A stretch of 64,000 nucleotides of DNA from an uncultured Collinsella sp. (lineage in GTDB: Bacteria; Actinomycetota; Coriobacteriia; Coriobacteriales; Coriobacteriaceae), in assembly GCA_934654775.1 (NCBI GenBank), contig CAKUGR010000009.1:45648-109647 (forward strand). Reading direction: 5' to 3'. The notes under the pieces are model-generated. The model was not told where the DNA came from. It saw nothing but the letters and a program-made list of their open reading frames with translations, and did no database searches. Position numbers and translations under genes: made by a program. Positions 1-8,425 of this stretch are shown piece after piece (within the stretch, counting starts at the first letter, position 1; each line of letters starts with the position of its first letter).

Positions 1-393
1 GAGGGTCACGTTCGTCTCGGTGGCGGTGGCAATCTTGCCGGCGTACTTGCGACGGCCCTCGGTGGCGGTGGAGGTGAGCTCGCAGTTCTCGCCCACAAAG
101 CGGGCAAAGTCACTCGGACGGCGCAGCGGGCGCGCCATACCCGGGCTCGACACCTCGAGCGTATAGCTCGAAGAGATGGGGTCGAGCTCCTCAATCACAT
201 CGCCGACCCATTTGGTGTTGGCCGTGACGTCATTGAGCGACAGGCTCTGACCCTCGGCACCCTCGATACGCACACGCACGCAGGGGGCCTTGGTGGCACC
301 CACGAGCTCAACGTCGACGATGTCGACATCGTGCTGGGGAGCGACGGCCTCGAGCGCGTCGATGATCGCCTGCTCGGTCTTGGTCTTGACCAT
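1..393 (-). CDS. rimP: ribosome maturation factor RimP (3' end outside window)
   Basis: The open frame runs from an ATG at 393 to the window edge without a stop, giving 131 N-terminal residues of a protein normally about 150-160 residues long. The N terminus (MVKTKTEQAI), the central GADxQSLSLxD-like stretch seen here as GAEGQSLSLND, and the segment YTLEVSSPGMARPL are the hallmark RimP features (YxLEVSSPGxxRPL). RimP binds the 30S subunit during its maturation. A strong ribosome binding site (GGAGGTG) sits just upstream of the ATG. A sigma70-type promoter and a terminator-like hairpin precede it. In most bacteria rimP leads the nusA-infB operon, which here would lie to the left of the window. 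Confidence 0.92.
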   Translation of the reverse strand, partial: MVKTKTEQAIIDALEAVAPQHDVDIVDVELVGATKAPCVRVRIEGAEGQSLSLNDVTANTKWVGDVIEELDPISSSYTLEVSSPGMARPLRRPSDFARFVGENCELTSTATEGRRKYAGKIATATETNVTL

Positions 394-413
394 TGCGGCA
401 CCTCCATTCATAC

Positions 414-444
414 AAAAAAGAAGCGGGGCCGAAACCCCACTTCT
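414..444 (-). terminator. terminator-like hairpin in the rimP leader
   Basis: On the minus strand a 10-bp stem (AGAAGTGGGG pairing with CCCCGCTTCT through one G-U) with a six-base loop is followed by six T residues. It lies between the rimP promoter (472-500) and the rimP ribosome binding site, so it is in the 5' leader and not after a gene. It may be an attenuator. Alternatively it may terminate readthrough from elsewhere. Confidence 0.6.
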
Positions 445-471
445 TTCAATTACAACTTCATTTGCAAGCAA

Positions 472-500
472 ACTATACCAATACCTGCACAAACGTGCAA
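472..500 (-). promoter_or_regulatory. sigma70-type promoter of rimP
   Basis: The minus strand reads TTGCAC (495-500), 17 bases, then TATAGT (472-477). This is close to the consensus spacing and sequence. It lies about 80 bases upstream of the rimP start, with no other gene in between. The rest of the 394-761 spacer holds only the leader hairpin and the lipoprotein's own upstream region. Confidence 0.6.
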
Positions 501-761
501 CCACAACACAAACCCGCAGGTCAGCGTGAGCACAGGTTCTCCACAAGAATAGGACAATTGGACCGATAGTACCGTGCGGAGCGCGGCCAAGCGTCCAAGA
601 ACGAGCCATGCGTCCCAATCCACAGGCCCGTTCGGGCCCCAAGGGCGTTCCTTCCCGAGCCCCTATCACCCAGACTAGCGCTAAGGGGCATTCTGTAAAA
701 AGCCAGCCAGCCGGTCGAACAACGGCAAGCCCATCCAGAACCTCTAAGCAAGGAGGCACCC

Positions 762-1334
762 ATGAAACGTCTCGGCACCCTCTGCATGACAGCACTCGCC
801 ATCGCAGCATGCTCGCTTTCCCTCGCGGGCTGCGGCAACATCGATGACAAAACCGGGCCATGTGAGCCGGATTGCGGAAGCACCGAAGCCGCCGAGAAAA
901 GGACGCCACAGGAGGGCTTCGACAAAATCAACGAAGACATCGTCGACCCCCAGGGTCTGGGCCCCGAACCCCAAGAGCAGTTCCCTATCGACCTTGAAGC
1001 GGATGAGAACGTCCACGTCACCTGCATCGGCAAGGACACCGACGGCTACGGCGACGCTGTGCTGGTTTTTACGGTGACCAATAACACCGGTGTCGACATG
1101 ATGTTTGGCGATGTGGACTCCTACGCCTACGTCAACGGCGTGGTCCGCGACGTGCGCATGCGCCAGCCGGTCGCCGCGGGCGAGGAAACGCAAGCCATGC
1201 TCACCTTCGTCGGCACCTTCGACGACCCAAACTTTGATGTGAACAACGACCTCAACAACATCTACCTCAACATCTGGATGTTCGAAGAGGCAACGAGCAA
1301 CGTCTACTTTAGGGACCTGGTGCACATCCCTTAG
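762..1334 (+). CDS. predicted lipoprotein, DUF4352-like fold possible
   Basis: This is a 190-residue protein with a clear lipoprotein signal: basic start MKRLG, hydrophobic core, then the lipobox LAGC with the lipidated Cys at residue 24. After a charged linker, the C-terminal half has short beta-rich segments (VLVFTVTNNTGVD, GEETQAMLTFVG) like the small Ig-like sandwich of secreted DUF4352/DUF5067 lipoproteins; that assignment is by eye only. The start is well supported by AAGGAGG eight bases upstream. It is a single gene pointing toward leuS, with a shared bidirectional hairpin between them. The function is not known. Confidence 0.8.
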   Translation: MKRLGTLCMTALAIAACSLSLAGCGNIDDKTGPCEPDCGSTEAAEKRTPQEGFDKINEDIVDPQGLGPEPQEQFPIDLEADENVHVTCIGKDTDGYGDAVLVFTVTNNTGVDMMFGDVDSYAYVNGVVRDVRMRQPVAAGEETQAMLTFVGTFDDPNFDVNNDLNNIYLNIWMFEEATSNVYFRDLVHIP

Positions 1335-1377
1335 AAGGCGGTGCGACGCGCCAAACAAGCAGGGCATACAACGCAAA

Positions 1378-1414
1378 ACGAGGGACAACCCAACCGGATC
1401 GTCCCTCGTCTTTT
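1378..1414. terminator. bidirectional terminator between lipoprotein gene and leuS
   Basis: A perfect 9-bp stem ACGAGGGAC/GTCCCTCGT (1378-1386 and 1401-1409) is followed by CTTTTG on the plus strand and by TTTTGC on the minus strand. It sits between the convergent ends of the lipoprotein gene (1334) and leuS (1439). Confidence 0.7.
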
Positions 1415-1438
1415 GCATGTCAGCTTTGCGCGTGGCGT

Positions 1439-4015
1439 TTACTTGACCACCAGGTTGACCAACTTGCCGGGCACGCAGATGGCCTTGACGACCGTCTTGC
1501 CCTCGAGCCACTTGGCGACGGCGGCCTCGGCGGCTGCCTGCATCTCCTCGTTGGAGGCGTCGCGGGCGACATCGATGCGGCCACGGACCTTACCGAGCAC
1601 CTGTACGACGATCTGCACCGTGTCCTCGATGGACTCGGCCAGGTCGAACTCGGGCCAGGCGGCGGTGTAGGCGTTGCCCTCGCAGCCGAGTGCCTCATGC
1701 CACAGCTCGTCGGCCCAGAACGGGCAGATGGGGGCAAGGACGCTCACGATATCCTTGGCCACGCCGTAGCACAGCGCCTTGTCGCGCGATGCGCCCTCAG
1801 TGGCATTGAGGTAGGCGCTCGCCGCGTTGACGAGTTCCATGACGGCCGAGATCGCGGTGTTGAACTGACCACGGTCAAAGTCCTCGGTGCACTTGGCAAT
1901 GGTGCGATGACGCTCGCGATAAAGCTTCATCGCGACCTCATCGAGCGCGGACTTGTCAAAGGCCACGTTGGAGTCACCGGACTGGACGAGCTGCCACACG
2001 ATACGCCAGGCGCGCTTAATGAAGCGGTTGGCGCCCTCGACGGCCTTGGGGTCCCAGTCGAAGTCCTTCTCGGGCGGGGCGATAAACAGGATCGCCAGAC
2101 GCATGGTGTCGGCGCCGTAGGGCTCGATGACCGAGCTCGGGGGCACGACGTTGCCCTTGGACTTGGACATGGTGTCGCCGTTCTCGTCCTTGACCATGCC
2201 CTGGCACAGCAGGTTGATAAAGGGTTCGTCAACGCTCAGCAGGCCCAGGTCGCGCAGCGCCTTGGTAAAGAATCGGCTGTAGAGCAGGTGCAGAATGGCG
2301 TGCTCGATGCCGCCGATATAGTTATCGACGGGCATCCAACGATCGGCAGCCTCGCGGGAGAAGGGCAGCTCGGTGTTGTGCGGGTCGGTATAGCGCAGGT
2401 AATACCAGCTGGAGCAAGTAAAGGTATCCATGGTATCGGTCTCGCGCTTGGCCGGGCGACCGCAGACCGGGCAGGTGGTCTCGTAGAACTCCTTGCACTC
2501 GGCGAGGGTCTCGCCGGCACCCAGGTCCAGGTTCTCGGGCAGCGTCACCGGCAGCTGGTCCTCGGGCACGGGCACGATGCCGCAGTGCTCGCAGTGGATG
2601 GCCGGGATGGGGTTGCCCCAATAACGCTGACGGCTGATGAGCCAGTCGCGCAGACGGAACTCGACCTTGCGACGGCCGCAGCCCATCGCCTCGAGGTCGG
2701 CCACGATCGCAGCCTCGCCCTCGGAGTGCTTGCCACCGCGCATGCCGGTGTACTTGCCGGACTGGACGAGCGTGCCCTCGGCAGCGTGGGCGCAATCCCA
2801 GTCGACGGTCTCGGCATGGAAAGTATCGATGGTCTCGCCGCTGGCCTCGACGGCAGCGCGGTCGTCATCGTCCAGGATGATCGGCACGATCGGCAGGTCG
2901 TACTTGCGGGCAAACTCAAAGTCGCGCTGGTCGCCACAGGGAACGGCCATGACGGCGCCGGTGCCGTAGTCGGACACGACATAATCAGCAACCCACACGG
3001 GGACTTTCTCGCCGTTGACGGGATTCACCACGTAGCGGCCGGTAAAAGCACCATGCTTCTCGAGGGTGCCCTGGGCACGCTCGACGGCAGAGATATGCTT
3101 GGAGTCCTCGACGATCTTGGTGACGGCCTCCTCGAACTCCGTGCCCTCGACGAGCTCGTGCAGGCGCGCATACTCGGGAGCCAGGACAAAGAAGGAGACA
3201 CCGAAGAGTGTGTCGGCACGCGTGGTGAAAACGGTGATCTTACCCTCGTCGCCCTCGATGGGCTCGCCATCCTGGTCGCACAGGGTAAAGTCGACCTCGG
3301 CGCCCTCGGAGCGGCCGATCCAGTTGGCCTGCATCTGCTTAACGCGCTCGGGCCAGCCGGGGAGCTTCTCCAGATCGTCGAGCAGCTCCTGAGAGTACTC
3401 GGTAATCTTGAAGTACCACTGCTCAAGGTCGCGCTTCTCGGGCTCGGTGCCGCAGCGCCAGCACTTGCCCTCGGTGACCTGTTCGTTGGCCAGAACGGTC
3501 TTGCAGTTAGGACACCAGTTGACTGGGTTCTTCTTACGATAGACCAGGCCCTTTTCCCACAGCTTCTCAAAGATCCACTGACCCCAGCGGTAGTAGTCGG
3601 GGCTGCAGGTCTTAACCATGCGATCCAGATCGTAGGAGAAACCCATGCGCTTCATCGTGGCGAGAGCCTGGTCCATGTTCTTATACGTCCAGGCGGCAGC
3701 CTGCGTGTTGTGCTTGATGGCGGCATTCTCGGCGGGCAGACCAAAGGCATCGAAGCCGATGGGATGCAGCACGTCGTAGCCGCGCATGCGGGCCTGACGG
3801 GCCATGGCATCGCCGATGGTATAGTTGCGCGCGTGGCCCATGTGCAGGTCGCCCGACGGATACGGGAACATCTCGAGCACATACTTCTTGGGCTTGCTGT
3901 CGTCGGTGTCGACGGCAAAGAGGTTGGAGTCCTCCCAGGCCTTCATCCACTTGGACTCAATGACCTGCGCGTCGTAGGCAGGGATCTCATCCTTATGATC
4001 TGTGCAATCGCACAT
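1439..4015 (-). CDS. leuS: leucyl-tRNA synthetase
   Basis: Class I aminoacyl-tRNA synthetase that charges tRNA-Leu in the cytoplasm; the 858-residue length is normal for bacterial LeuRS. The HIGH-type signature is [15 protein letters not shown], with HMGH at residues 58-61. The KMSKS loop appears as TMSKSK at residues 615-620, with Thr in place of the first Lys. Zinc-binding-like CxxC pairs (NWCPNC, CWRCG) and the CP1 editing region lie between them. The ATG is preceded by AAAGGAGC. Upstream, the leader contains a 29-bp perfect inverted repeat (4039-4157) that would fold the mRNA just before the ribosome binding site. It stands alone, downstream of and in the same direction as guaB. Confidence 0.97.
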   Translation of the reverse strand: MCDCTDHKDEIPAYDAQVIESKWMKAWEDSNLFAVDTDDSKPKKYVLEMFPYPSGDLHMGHARNYTIGDAMARQARMRGYDVLHPIGFDAFGLPAENAAIKHNTQAAAWTYKNMDQALATMKRMGFSYDLDRMVKTCSPDYYRWGQWIFEKLWEKGLVYRKKNPVNWCPNCKTVLANEQVTEGKCWRCGTEPEKRDLEQWYFKITEYSQELLDDLEKLPGWPERVKQMQANWIGRSEGAEVDFTLCDQDGEPIEGDEGKITVFTTRADTLFGVSFFVLAPEYARLHELVEGTEFEEAVTKIVEDSKHISAVERAQGTLEKHGAFTGRYVVNPVNGEKVPVWVADYVVSDYGTGAVMAVPCGDQRDFEFARKYDLPIVPIILDDDDRAAVEASGETIDTFHAETVDWDCAHAAEGTLVQSGKYTGMRGGKHSEGEAAIVADLEAMGCGRRKVEFRLRDWLISRQRYWGNPIPAIHCEHCGIVPVPEDQLPVTLPENLDLGAGETLAECKEFYETTCPVCGRPAKRETDTMDTFTCSSWYYLRYTDPHNTELPFSREAADRWMPVDNYIGGIEHAILHLLYSRFFTKALRDLGLLSVDEPFINLLCQGMVKDENGDTMSKSKGNVVPPSSVIEPYGADTMRLAILFIAPPEKDFDWDPKAVEGANRFIKRAWRIVWQLVQSGDSNVAFDKSALDEVAMKLYRERHRTIAKCTEDFDRGQFNTAISAVMELVNAASAYLNATEGASRDKALCYGVAKDIVSVLAPICPFWADELWHEALGCEGNAYTAAWPEFDLAESIEDTVQIVVQVLGKVRGRIDVARDASNEEMQAAAEAAVAKWLEGKTVVKAICVPGKLVNLVVK

Positions 4016-4038
4016 ATCAGCTCCTTTAATCTTAGCTG

Positions 4039-4157
4039 GGGTCGGTCGGCTTGGCTTTGTTCGCTACTGCGGACAGTCCTGCGCAAGACGAAGAGCACAT
4101 TAAGTGCTCTTCTTTGCGTGCGGAACTTGTAGCGAACAAAGCCAAGCCGACCGACCC
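4039..4157. repeat. 29-bp perfect inverted repeat with nested hairpin upstream of leuS
   Basis: Two 29-base arms (4039-4067 and 4129-4157) are exact reverse complements. The 61-base centre contains a second hairpin, GAAGAGCAC/GTGCTCTTC (4090-4098 and 4104-4112), further extended by CGCAA/TTGCG. The nearer arm ends 24 bases before the leuS ATG. There is no T run after the stem, so it is not an ordinary terminator, and I see no T-box consensus. It could be a leuS leader structure or a small palindromic insertion. Confidence 0.75.
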
Positions 4158-4191
4158 TAAGGTTAACTCGCATGATGATAGCAAATACAAC

Positions 4192-4226
4192 AAGCGAGAT
4201 GCCTGCGACTTGCAGGCATCTCGCTT
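4192..4226 (-). terminator. terminator-like hairpin after guaB
   Basis: A perfect 15-bp stem (AAGCGAGATGCCTGC and its complement) with a five-base loop lies about 50 bases beyond the guaB stop on the minus strand. The following bases GTTGTATTTG are only moderately T-rich. Confidence 0.6.
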
Positions 4227-4274
4227 TATCTAAATAACGTGGTTGATACTCAACCTTTATGTGCGGCTATTACC

Positions 4275-5786
4275 CTATCGATAAGACACAGACTGCTGTG
4301 AGTCTTTCACGACTACGTCGTGGGCTCCGCCTTCGACGATGGAGGTGGAGCTGACCAGGGTCAGGCGTGCCTTTTCCTGGAGCTCGGGGATCGAGAGGGC
4401 ACCGCAGTTGCACATCGTGGACTTGACCTTGTAGAGCGTGCCGCCCACGCCGTCCTTGAGGGAGCCGGCGTACGGCACGTAGGAGTCGACGCCCTCGACG
4501 AAGCTGAGCTTCGCGGCGCCGCCCAGGTCGTAGCGCTGCCAGTTGCGGGCACGCGCAGAACCCTCGCCCCAGTACTCCTTCATGTACTGACCGTTGACAT
4601 TGACGCGCTCGGTCGGGCTCTCATCGAAGCGGGCGAAGTAGCGGCCAAGCATCATAAAGTCGGCACCCATGGCAAGGGCGAGCGTCATGTGGTAGTCGTA
4701 GACGATGCCACCGTCGGAGCACACGGGCACGTAGACACCGGTCTCCTCGTAGTACTCGTCACGGGCTCGGCAGACGTCAATCAGCGCGGTGGCCTGGCCA
4801 CGGCCGATGCCCTTGGTCTCGCGGGTAATGCAGATGGAACCGCCGCCGATACCGACCTTGATGAAGTCGGCACCGCAGTCGGCCAGGAAGCGGAAGCCCT
4901 CGGCGTCGACAACGTTACCGGCACCGACCTTGACGTCCTCGCCGTAGTTGGCGCGGATCCACTCGATGGTGCGCTTCTGCCACTCGCTGAAGCCCTCGGA
5001 AGAGTCAATGCACAGGACGTCGGCACCGGCCTCGATGAGCAGCGGCACGCGCTCGGCATAGTCGCGGGTGTTGATGCCGGCGCCGACCATGTAGCGCTTA
5101 TCGCCGTCGAGAAGCTCGTTGGGGTTGGTCTTGTGGCTGTCGTAGTCCTTACGGAAGACGATGCCCATGAGGTGATCGTTGTCGTCAACGATGGGCAGGG
5201 CGTTGAGCTTGTTGTCCCAGATGACGTCGTTCGCAACCTTGAGGCTGATGTTCTTGTCGCCCACGATGAGCTGCTCACGCGGGGTCATGAACTCGGAGAC
5301 CTTCTTCTGGTGGTCGTCGCGGCTGGGACGATAGTCACGGCTGGTGACGATGCCCAGGAGCTTGCCCTTGGGAGTGCCGTCGTCGGTAACCGGCATGGTG
5401 GAGTGACCGGTCTTATCCTTGAGCTCGATGACCTGCTCCATGGTCATATCGGGGGTCAGCGTGGAATCGGACTGAACGAAGCCAGCCTTGTGATCCTTGA
5501 CGGCCTTGACCATAGCGGCCTCGGACTCGGGGGTCTGGGAGCCGTAGATGAAGGACAGGCCGCCCTCGGTAGCGAGCGCGACACCCATGTCGACGCCCGA
5601 GACGGACTGCATGATGGCGGAAACCATGGGGATGTTCAGGGTGATTGCCGGCTTCTCACCGCGCTTAAAGCGGGTCAGCGGCGTCTTAAGAGAGACGTTG
5701 TTGGGGATGCACTGCGAGGACGAGTAACCAGGAACCAGCAGATACTCCGAAAACGTGTGGGACTCACCGGGAAAGAACGTAGCCAT
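4275..5786 (-). CDS. guaB: IMP dehydrogenase, Tritrichomonas foetus-like type
   Basis: Oxidises IMP to XMP with NAD+, the committed step to GMP. The length is exactly 503 residues. The catalytic loop reads [12 protein letters not shown] with Cys319; a CBS-pair region occupies about 100-220; the flap dyad is Arg418-Tyr419 in NWQRYD. Lys310, Arg382 and Glu431 also fall at the residue numbers known for the T. foetus enzyme. The motifs ([23 protein letters not shown]) are of that type and not the usual bacterial GPGSICTTR type. The C terminus reads [13 protein letters not shown]. The ATG has AGGAGAAAC upstream. It is followed by a hairpin (4192-4226) and then leuS. Confidence 0.95.
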   Translation of the reverse strand: MATFFPGESHTFSEYLLVPGYSSSQCIPNNVSLKTPLTRFKRGEKPAITLNIPMVSAIMQSVSGVDMGVALATEGGLSFIYGSQTPESEAAMVKAVKDHKAGFVQSDSTLTPDMTMEQVIELKDKTGHSTMPVTDDGTPKGKLLGIVTSRDYRPSRDDHQKKVSEFMTPREQLIVGDKNISLKVANDVIWDNKLNALPIVDDNDHLMGIVFRKDYDSHKTNPNELLDGDKRYMVGAGINTRDYAERVPLLIEAGADVLCIDSSEGFSEWQKRTIEWIRANYGEDVKVGAGNVVDAEGFRFLADCGADFIKVGIGGGSICITRETKGIGRGQATALIDVCRARDEYYEETGVYVPVCSDGGIVYDYHMTLALAMGADFMMLGRYFARFDESPTERVNVNGQYMKEYWGEGSARARNWQRYDLGGAAKLSFVEGVDSYVPYAGSLKDGVGGTLYKVKSTMCNCGALSIPELQEKARLTLVSSTSIVEGGAHDVVVKDSQQSVSYR

Positions 5787-5970
5787 GTTTCTCCTTTTTC
5801 CATGCGACCGGTCGGCTGCAGGCCTCGTAGGACCCAGCCCAACCTTGGGCGCCCAATACTGGGGAAGTATCTTAACGCACTTTGACTGCTACAATGCATG
5901 ATTTAAGAAGAGCACACGAGGGTTTGACGCAGGCTTTGCGTTTGCCCAGCAAACACTTTAGCGGGGAGAC

Positions 5971-6324
5971 GTGGAGCGTATGGAGTACAAGACGACGGCA
6001 AAGTTGGTCATTCAAGCGTGCGACGAAGATCTGCCGGGCGTGTTTGGCCATGGCTGCGTCTTGCTGCTGCAGGGAATTGCCCGCGAGCACTCGCTGAACC
6101 GCGCCGCCAAGAGTATGGGCATGGCGTATTCCAAGGCTTGGCGCATTGTGAATGAGGCCGAAGGCCAGCTGGGCTGCAAGCTCATCGAGCGCGACGGCGC
6201 CCGCGGGTCCACGCTCACGCCGGCCGGCGAGCGCGCCATAGCGGTCTATGAGGAGCTGCAGGCCGACATCAACAACGTCATCGCCACCAGGGCCAACGAC
6301 CTCATCGCCAGCATTAACGCGTAA
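5971..6324 (+). CDS. ModE/LysR-type winged-helix regulator, DNA-binding domain only
   Basis: This is a 117-residue protein matching the N-terminal winged helix of ModE-like regulators: SLNRAAKSMGMAYSKAWRIV is the helix-turn-helix, and KLIERDGARGSTLTPAGERAI is the wing. The molybdate-binding (MOP) domains of full ModE are absent, as in many short ModE-like proteins. The effector and target are not visible; no molybdenum genes are nearby. The start could be GTG at 5971, five bases after GGGGAG, or ATG at 5980. It is transcribed divergently from guaB and ends before the inverted-repeat element at 6378-6537. Confidence 0.8.
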   Translation: MERMEYKTTAKLVIQACDEDLPGVFGHGCVLLLQGIAREHSLNRAAKSMGMAYSKAWRIVNEAEGQLGCKLIERDGARGSTLTPAGERAIAVYEELQADINNVIATRANDLIASINA

Positions 6325-6377
6325 TAGTCTTTTAGGGACTGATTTTTAGTCCGCCGCACTCACGAATTAAGGCGCGC

Positions 6378-6537
6378 GCCACAAAATGGGCCCATCTACT
6401 ACGTTTGGTTGAATACCCTCGACCATACCGAAAATGGAGAAAACAAAACCGCAGGTAGAAAGCTTGCCAATTTTCAAAAAAGCTGGGTATGGTCGACCCC
6501 TAGGGGTTAAACGTAGTAGATAGGCCGTTTTCGTGGC
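6378..6537. repeat. 160-bp element with about 55-bp imperfect terminal inverted repeats
   Basis: The left end reads GCCACAAAATGGGCCCATCT then ACTACGTTTGG. The right end, reverse-complemented, reads GCCACGAAAACGGCCTATCT then ACTACGTTTAA. Further in, both arms carry TCGACCATACC. The centre, about 55 bases, is AT-rich with no open frame. It lies between two convergent genes (ends at 6324 and 6553). It resembles a MITE or a large intergenic hairpin repeat; I cannot see other copies in this window. Confidence 0.6.
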
Positions 6538-6552
6538 ACAGGCCCCGATGAG

Positions 6553-7545
6553 CTATTTTCGGAGGGCGTTGTCTAGGGTGGCGGCTATTTGCAGAGGGTC
6601 GTCGGTGCCGGCGAAGAGGCGGATGGTACTCCCCTGTTTACCTCGCGGGGCCGAGAGACGCGTTATTGCGCCGCCGGCGGGCGATGTGCGGAATTCGTCC
6701 GGCAGCGCTTCGAACAGCTCGCCCGCGGTGCGGTCAATCAGGTCAAACTCTACTGCCGGACCAAAACCGTGCTCGAGGATGCCCGTCGCGACGGCGTGAT
6801 CGGGATGCGAGGTCAGCCCGGGATAGCGCACGTTGCACACCATCTCGTTCGCGGCCAAATATTCAGCCAGCGCGCGGGCGCGATCGAAGTGCGCCCACAT
6901 GCGGGCATCGAGCGAGGACAGTCCGCGTTCCAGCACCCCGGCCTCATCGGCGGACAGATTGAGTGCAGGCAAACCGCAACCCTCGAGCAACGCATGCGCG
7001 CATTCGGCGGCGACGTCCACGCGGTGGCGTTTAAGCTGTGAGCGTGCGACCGACGCTGCCACGAGCTTGCGCGGAGCCTTACCGGCGCACACGCGGTCGA
7101 GCGCCTCGATCGACAGAACGGCACCCAAACGCAGCGGATCGCAGCCAAAAGCCGACGCCACGGTGTTGTCCACAACCAGCAGCGCGCGGGCCTCACGAGC
7201 CGCGCGGCCCAGCGCACGAAGGTCGGGGGCACGCAGGCCAAACCCGCCGATGGAGTTGACGAACCACCACAGGTGTGGCCCCTCGACATCAAACGAAGCA
7301 TCAAAGCCCTCGGACGCGCCAGCAAACGCCGCAACCGATGGCTCCCCCACCATAGCCACGTCGCAGGCATCAAAGCCGCGCGCAAACGCTTCGGCAAAGT
7401 CATCCGCAAAGGCCACCAAGCGATCGCCGGGCTGCACAATCCCCAGCATCGACAGCGCCGCCGGCACATGCGAGGCCGCAACAAGACGCGCCTCACGCGC
7501 ACCAGCCCTTGCAGCCCAGGCCTCTTCTAACTGTTGCACGTCCAC
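6553..7545 (-). CDS. divergent Cys/Met-metabolism PLP-fold protein, likely without the catalytic Lys
   Basis: This 330-residue protein is homologous to the cystathionine gamma-synthase/lyase family. Visible family features are LVVDNTVAS (Asp that contacts the PLP ring), YPGLTSHPDHAVA, and the C-terminal IRLFAGTDDP. The segment that normally reads HSxTKYxxGH, where Lys binds PLP, reads SIEALDRVCAGK here, so the Schiff-base Lys seems to be lost. It is also about 50 residues shorter than usual (380-400). It starts at a GTG after AAGGGA. Its function may be non-enzymatic or altered. It is a single gene, separated from the operon upstream by 211 bases. Confidence 0.75.
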   Translation of the reverse strand: MDVQQLEEAWAARAGAREARLVAASHVPAALSMLGIVQPGDRLVAFADDFAEAFARGFDACDVAMVGEPSVAAFAGASEGFDASFDVEGPHLWWFVNSIGGFGLRAPDLRALGRAAREARALLVVDNTVASAFGCDPLRLGAVLSIEALDRVCAGKAPRKLVAASVARSQLKRHRVDVAAECAHALLEGCGLPALNLSADEAGVLERGLSSLDARMWAHFDRARALAEYLAANEMVCNVRYPGLTSHPDHAVATGILEHGFGPAVEFDLIDRTAGELFEALPDEFRTSPAGGAITRLSAPRGKQGSTIRLFAGTDDPLQIAATLDNALRK

Positions 7546-7727
7546 GCGACACCGTCCCTTAAATAATAAAACTGAACCAAATTAGCCATCCTGGAAGAGC
7601 ACGCGCCAGCGAGCGGGCAGCTGTCGTGGCGAGGTGCCGTGAAAGAGGAGCGACGCGTACTTCATGTACGCGAGCGACGGTTTGAGCGGCAGATCGCCCG
7701 GCAGATGCCCGCGCAGCGTCGAGCGGT

Positions 7728-7749
7728 CCGGCGTTCGTTAGAACGCCGG
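7728..7749 (-). terminator. hairpin after the pel-linked operon
   Basis: A perfect 9-bp stem CCGGCGTTC/GAACGCCGG with a four-base loop starts about eight bases after the stop codon of the DUF4956 gene. No T run follows on the minus strand, so termination would be weak or factor-dependent. The rest of the 7546-7727 spacer is GC-rich, with a second small hairpin (GCGTAC/GTACGC) and no supported gene. Confidence 0.45.
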
Positions 7750-7756
7750 AACAAAA

Positions 7757-8422
7757 TTAGCCGTGATATTCACCGTTGTATTGGATCAACGTTAGGTCTT
7801 CCACGCCGTCGAGCGCTCGAATCGCATCGGCATAGGGCATATCCACACCGTCCGAGAAGACCTCGACGGCCATCTCGACCTTTTCGCCGCGCATGGTTTT
7901 GGACTTGACGGTAAACTTGGTGCGCCCAAACGCGCGCACAATATCGTCACCGGTGGTCTGGCCCGTGTAGTGGATGACCATCATGTACACGCGCGCCTTG
8001 TCCTGGTGGCTCGCAAAGCCGGCAATCATCACCACGATCACCACTGCCGTGATCCCTACGAGCGCATACATGCCGGCACCCGCCGTAATGCCCGTGGTAA
8101 TCGCCCAAAACAGATACAACAGGTCGAGCGGGTCCTTGACCGCCGTACGATAGCGGACGATGGACAGAGCACCGACCATACCGAGCGAAATGACCACGTT
8201 GGTCGAGATCGCGAGCGTGACCATGCAGGTGAGCACGCACATACCCACGAGCGTCACGGCAAAGCTGCGCGAATACACCACGCCGGTAAAAAAGCGTTTG
8301 TACACGTAATAGATCAGGATGCCCATGGCGAGCGCCACGAGCAGCGACAGGCCGATCTTGGCAGGGTCGACCTGACCAAACGCCTCCAAGACGGAGTTCT
8401 TAAAAAAGTCCCTGGTGCTCAT
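7757..8422 (-). CDS. DUF4956 membrane protein
   Basis: This 221-residue protein has about four membrane helices (LSLLVALAMGILIYYVY; FAVTLVGMCVLTCMVTLAI; a helix pair around ITTGITAGAGMYALVGI) followed by a cytosolic C-terminal domain of about 80 residues. The conserved segment GMVGALSIVRYRTAVKDP is the DUF4956 signature. Genes of this family often sit beside VTC-domain polyphosphate-polymerase genes and CotH genes, exactly as here; its role is unknown, and a polymer channel is a guess. It begins three bases after the stop of the VTC gene, so the two are co-transcribed. It is the last gene of the Pel-type operon. Confidence 0.88.
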   Translation of the reverse strand: MSTRDFFKNSVLEAFGQVDPAKIGLSLLVALAMGILIYYVYKRFFTGVVYSRSFAVTLVGMCVLTCMVTLAISTNVVISLGMVGALSIVRYRTAVKDPLDLLYLFWAITTGITAGAGMYALVGITAVVIVVMIAGFASHQDKARVYMMVIHYTGQTTGDDIVRAFGRTKFTVKSKTMRGEKVEMAVEVFSDGVDMPYADAIRALDGVEDLTLIQYNGEYHG

Positions 8423-8425
8423 GGT

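Noticed and set aside
521..1511. Minus-strand frames opposite the lipoprotein gene
   Set aside because: The plus-strand lipoprotein has a signal peptide, lipobox and strong ribosome site; the others have none.
1697..4132. 811-codon open frame on the plus strand opposite leuS
   Set aside because: It mirrors the leuS codons on the other strand in GC-rich DNA; low-complexity Gly/Val/Leu composition, no domain, and leuS motifs are clear.
4016..4160. T-box leader upstream of leuS
   Set aside because: No T-box consensus (AGGGTGGNACCGCG) and no specifier-loop layout could be found.
4320..5885. 521-codon plus-strand frame opposite guaB
   Set aside because: Shadow of guaB; no recognisable motifs.
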